13,647 bases of DNA, from the NCBI GenBank assembly GCA_041484845.1, contig JBGPIK010000154.1:1-13647 (forward strand), read 5' to 3'. Position numbers and translations under genes: made by a program. The first letter of the stretch is position 1, and each line of letters opens with the position of its first letter. The notes under the pieces were generated by a model. It saw only the letters and a program-made list of their open reading frames with translations, was not told where the DNA came from and ran no database searches. This DNA is from JBGPIK01 sp041484845. Its GTDB lineage: Bacteria; Desulfobacterota; Binatia; UBA9968. Shown one piece after another: positions 10,637 to 13,647 of this stretch.

Positions 10637-13579
10637 ATGCCCGCACCCGGGGAACACAAAACCGTCCAGGCTCGTATCCTCACCTACGCGCAGGAGATCG
10701 GGTGGGCCTACGTGTCGCGTGATGAGGCCGAGCGGCGGCGCGGTTTTGATCCCGACGGCGCTACCCCTGAGGACCGCGCTCGTTTGGCATCGCTGTACTT
10801 TGACGATCTGCTCCACGCGCAAGTCTTAGCGTTCAATTCAAAATACAAAGAGGCCGAAGGCGCGTTGGTCGGCGAGCTCCGGCGGCTCAACCCGGACATC
10901 GCCGGCAACCGCGAATTCCTTACCTACCTGCGCAACCAGAGTAAATTCTTCTGTGCGGAAGATAATCGTGAGCTGGACCTGACCTTGATTGATTACGGCG
11001 ACGGCGCACGGCGTCAGGAAAAGTGGCGCAACGTCTATGAGGTCACGGAAGAGTTTTATTTTCACAACGGCCACTACGGCACGCGAGAGGATGTAGTCTT
11101 TCTTATCAACGGCATTCCGGTGCTGGTGATCGAGTGCAAGAACGCCGGCAAGGACGAAGCGATCGCGCTCGGCGTGGATCAGATTCGCCGTTACCATGTT
11201 GAGACGCCGGAAGTGATGGTGCCGGAAATGCTCTTCAACACCACTGAGGCGATCGGGTTCGCCTACGGCGTCACCTGGAATATGCTCCGGCGCAACATTT
11301 TTAACTGGAAGCACGAGCAGGTTGGCAACCTCGAAGCGAAAGTCAAAAGTTTTTGCGCGATCCCGCATGTGCTGAAGCTGCTGAAAGACTACATCGTCTT
11401 CGCCGAGCAAGAAGAGGAGTTGCGCAAGTACATCTTGCGCCAGCATCAGACGGTGGGAGTGGAGAAAATCGTACAGCGGGCGCTGGACCCGAAACTGACC
11501 CGCGGGTTGATTTGGCACACGCAAGGAAGCGGCAAGACCTACACGATGATCAAGTCGGCGGAGCTTTTGTTCAAAGCACCCGAGGCGGAGAAGCCGACGA
11601 TCTTGATGATGATCGACCGCAACGAGCTGGAAGACCAGATGCTTAAGAACCTGGCTTCGCTTGGGTTAAACAACGTCGAGCACGCGCACAGCATCGCTCG
11701 GCTCACTCAACTGCTCAAAAGCGACTATCGCGGTATCGTTGTGTCGACGATCCAGAAGTTTCAGGGCATGCCGGCGAACATCAACGAACGAAAGAATATT
11801 TATGTTTTGGTGGACGAGGCGCACCGTTCAACCGGCAGCGATCTCGGCAATTACCTGATGGCCGGGCTGCCTAACGCCACCTACATCGGCCTGACCGGCA
11901 CACCCATCGATAAAACCGTCTATGGCCAGGGAACCTTTAAAACCTTCGGCTGCGAGGATGACAAAGGCTATCTCCACAAGTACTCGATTGCCGAGAGCAT
12001 CGAGGACGGCACGACTTTGCCGCTGTTTTACAGCCTGGCTCCGAATGCGCTGCTGGTGCCGCACGAAGTCATGGAAAAGGAATTCTTTTCCCTCGCCGAG
12101 ACCGAAGGCATCGCCGATATCGAAGAGCTGAATAAGATCCTCGAACGGGCCGTTACTCTGAAAAACTTTCTCAAAGCCAAGACGCGCATGTGGGAGGTGG
12201 CTCGGTTCGTCGCGGATCATTACAAGAGCAACGTCGAGCCGTTGGGTTACAAAGCTTTTCTGGTCGCGGTGGACCGCGAGGCGTGCGCTGACTACAAAGA
12301 CCTGCTCGATCAATTTTTACCGGCGGAATACTCCGAAGTCGTTTATACGGGCAACAACAACGATTCTCCAAAATTGAAGAAGTTTCATCTGGACGAAAAG
12401 AAGGAGCGCGGCATTCGGAAGAGTTTTATACGGTTTGGCGAGTACCCCAAGATTCTCATCGTCACGGAGAAGCTGCTGACCGGATTCGACGCGCCGATCC
12501 TCTACGCGATGTACCTCGACAAGCCCATGCGCGACCACACGCTGTTGCAAGCCATCGCTCGGGTGAACCGCCCCTATGAGAACGAAAAACAGGATCTCGT
12601 AAAGCCGCATGGTTTTGTCGTCGACTTTGTCGGTATCTTCGACAAACTGGAAAAGGCGCTCGCGTTCAATAGCGATGAGGTCAACGCGATTGTCAAAAAT
12701 CTCGACCTCCTCAAACAGCTTTTCCAGGCGAAGATGGAAGGCAAGGGACGGGAGTACGTCAAGCTCATCGAGCAGAACTTCAACGACAAGGATGTCGACA
12801 ACCTTATAGAGCACTTCCGCGACAAAGGGCTGCGCAAAGAACTGTTCAAGGAATACAAGGAACTCGAAATGCTCTACGAGATCATCTCGCCCGATGCGTT
12901 TTTGCGGCCTTATATGGAGATCTACGCGACGCTCTCGGGGATTTACAACGTGGTTCGAGCGGCTTATGCAAAAACCGTCTACATCGACAAAGCGTTCCAA
13001 CGAAAGACTAACTCCCTGGTTCAGGAGTACGTGGGCACGAGCGGGGTTGAAAAGGTGCACGACTTGTTCGAGATCAACAAGGACACCATCGAACTCATCA
13101 AGAAGAAAGAAGGCGGCGCGACCACCAAGGTTATCAACCTGATCAAGAGCATCCAAAAGACGGCAGAAGAAGAAAGCGAGGACCCGTTTCTCATAGCCAT
13201 GGCGGAACGGGCGAAGGCGGTTCAGGAGAATTTCGAAGATCGGCAGGCGTCTACGGCTGAAGCTTTAGAAGAGCTGTTTAAGCTCGTCGAAAACAACGAG
13301 CGGCGGAAAAAAGAGCAGGCGGAAAAGGGATTTGACGGACTCACCTATTTTGTCTACCGGACTATTTTGGATGCCAGTGTGAGTGGTCCCGAAGAGGTAA
13401 GCAAAAAGATAAAGAGCGCCTTCGTGGAACACTTCGGCTGGAAACAAAGCGAAAAAGAACTCAGAGAACTGCGGAACAAAGTGACGTTTGCGATTCTTGC
13501 GCAAGAAGACGACCTGGACAAAGTGACTCGCATCGTCGATGACCTGTTTACGCTGCTGGGCAAGGCCGATAAGATTTGA
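10637..13579 (+). CDS. hsdR: Type I R-M restriction/translocase subunit HsdR
   Basis: The 980-residue protein is a complete HsdR. An N-terminal PD-(D/E)XK endonuclease domain is visible with D152 (GTREDVVFLINGIPV) and E166-C-K168. The superfamily 2 motor follows: Walker A TQGSGKT at 295-301, DEAH at 393-396, GLTGTP at 418-423, and motif VI QAIARVNRPY at 638-647. After about residue 700 comes a helical C-terminal region that docks on the HsdM-HsdS core. The enzyme translocates DNA using ATP and cuts far from the unmethylated target. ATG 10637 has no good Shine-Dalgarno, but MPAPGEHKTV is repeated at the start of the hsdR remnant at 4046, which supports this start. It lies 37 bp after the toxin gene and about 8.7 kb from hsdS, so expression is probably uncoupled from the modification genes. 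Confidence 0.95.
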   Translation: MPAPGEHKTVQARILTYAQEIGWAYVSRDEAERRRGFDPDGATPEDRARLASLYFDDLLHAQVLAFNSKYKEAEGALVGELRRLNPDIAGNREFLTYLRNQSKFFCAEDNRELDLTLIDYGDGARRQEKWRNVYEVTEEFYFHNGHYGTREDVVFLINGIPVLVIECKNAGKDEAIALGVDQIRRYHVETPEVMVPEMLFNTTEAIGFAYGVTWNMLRRNIFNWKHEQVGNLEAKVKSFCAIPHVLKLLKDYIVFAEQEEELRKYILRQHQTVGVEKIVQRALDPKLTRGLIWHTQGSGKTYTMIKSAELLFKAPEAEKPTILMMIDRNELEDQMLKNLASLGLNNVEHAHSIARLTQLLKSDYRGIVVSTIQKFQGMPANINERKNIYVLVDEAHRSTGSDLGNYLMAGLPNATYIGLTGTPIDKTVYGQGTFKTFGCEDDKGYLHKYSIAESIEDGTTLPLFYSLAPNALLVPHEVMEKEFFSLAETEGIADIEELNKILERAVTLKNFLKAKTRMWEVARFVADHYKSNVEPLGYKAFLVAVDREACADYKDLLDQFLPAEYSEVVYTGNNNDSPKLKKFHLDEKKERGIRKSFIRFGEYPKILIVTEKLLTGFDAPILYAMYLDKPMRDHTLLQAIARVNRPYENEKQDLVKPHGFVVDFVGIFDKLEKALAFNSDEVNAIVKNLDLLKQLFQAKMEGKGREYVKLIEQNFNDKDVDNLIEHFRDKGLRKELFKEYKELEMLYEIISPDAFLRPYMEIYATLSGIYNVVRAAYAKTVYIDKAFQRKTNSLVQEYVGTSGVEKVHDLFEINKDTIELIKKKEGGATTKVINLIKSIQKTAEEESEDPFLIAMAERAKAVQENFEDRQASTAEALEELFKLVENNERRKKEQAEKGFDGLTYFVYRTILDASVSGPEEVSKKIKSAFVEHFGWKQSEKELRELRNKVTFAILAQEDDLDKVTRIVDDLFTLLGKADKI

Positions 13580-13581
13580 CT

Positions 13582-13647
13582 ATGGCGCACTGGAAAAACC
13601 GTGACGAGTTCAAGAGCCGGGTCAAAGACTGGGCCCATAAGCTCGAC
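13582..13647 (+). CDS. YgjP/M48-like metal-dependent hydrolase, 5' end
   Basis: ATG 13582, 2 bp after the hsdR stop, opens a frame that runs off the window after 22 codons (MAHWKNRDEFKSRVKDWAHK, then L-D). This start resembles the N-terminus of the YgjP/DUF45-type M48 metallopeptidases that often follow hsdR in type I loci. The HExxH zinc motif, if present, lies beyond the window. The position suggests co-transcription with hsdR. Confidence 0.6.
   Translation, partial: MAHWKNRDEFKSRVKDWAHKLD

Noticed and set aside
10838..11524. 228-codon minus-strand frame inside hsdR
   Set aside because: It is the antisense of the conserved HsdR nuclease and helicase start, with no independent signals.
12317..13156. 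279-codon minus-strand frame inside hsdR
   Set aside because: It is a shadow of the hsdR coding frame, which has clear motifs across the same region.
1..13647. tRNA, rRNA, insertion-sequence transposase or integrase genes
   Set aside because: None of the frames shows transposase or integrase motifs, and I saw no tRNA-like cloverleaf or rRNA sequence.

Overview
This is an accessory 'defence island' segment of a bacterial chromosome. It is a type I restriction-modification (R-M) locus whose genes have been separated by about 8.7 kb of inserted, duplicated and decaying material. All recognisable genes lie on the + strand. The DNA is moderately GC-rich. Gene families with wide, patchy distribution dominate (HsdM/S/R, DUF1016 nuclease, Fic, toxin-antitoxin, SWIB), so the sequence does not fix a taxon. 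I would only say an environmental, probably uncultivated bacterium.

Layout. (1) 1-1952: the end of hsdM and a complete hsdS, overlapping by 4 nt. (2) 1949-3713: a tightly packed three-gene cassette downstream of hsdS: a TIGR04255-family protein, a small protein with an NWDGYGA motif, and a small protein with an NHA..GWP motif. The last two families have no function known to me, and this is the best candidate for an undescribed system. (3) 3714-4653: palindromic repeats, a nonsense-mutated remnant of an hsdR start, a second NWDGYGA gene, and a remnant of an hsdS end. (4) 4650-5762: a DUF1016/YhcG-type PDDEXK nuclease carrying a duplicated palindrome inside its reading frame. (5) 5763-7737: a broken fic gene, more palindromes of the same two classes, then an intact winged-helix/Fic protein in which glutamine replaces the catalytic histidine. 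(6) 7887-9727: a truncated third NWDGYGA copy carrying what looks like a promoter for a leaderless SWIB-domain gene, a protein with nucleoside-deoxyribosyltransferase/TIR-like features, an hsdM-end remnant, and a fourth NWDGYGA copy. (7) 9787-10599: an orphan VapB/DUF2281 antitoxin with a stump of its PIN toxin, then an intact antitoxin/RelE-ParE toxin pair. (8) 10637-13579: a complete hsdR, followed by the start of a YgjP/M48-like metal-dependent hydrolase gene.

How it fits together. HsdM, HsdS and HsdR would form one working type I R-M enzyme. Modification and specificity lie at the left and the restriction/translocation subunit at the right, with the cargo between. Fragments of at least one further R-M locus (hsdR start, hsdS end, hsdM end) lie next to copies of the NWDGYGA gene, which suggests repeated insertion and recombination at this site. 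Two classes of palindrome occur at more than one locus: TGTCC/GGACA at three loci and TGGCGC/GCGCCA at two. They may be operators or hairpin repeats that served as recombination substrates. Functional statements beyond the recognised families are inference.
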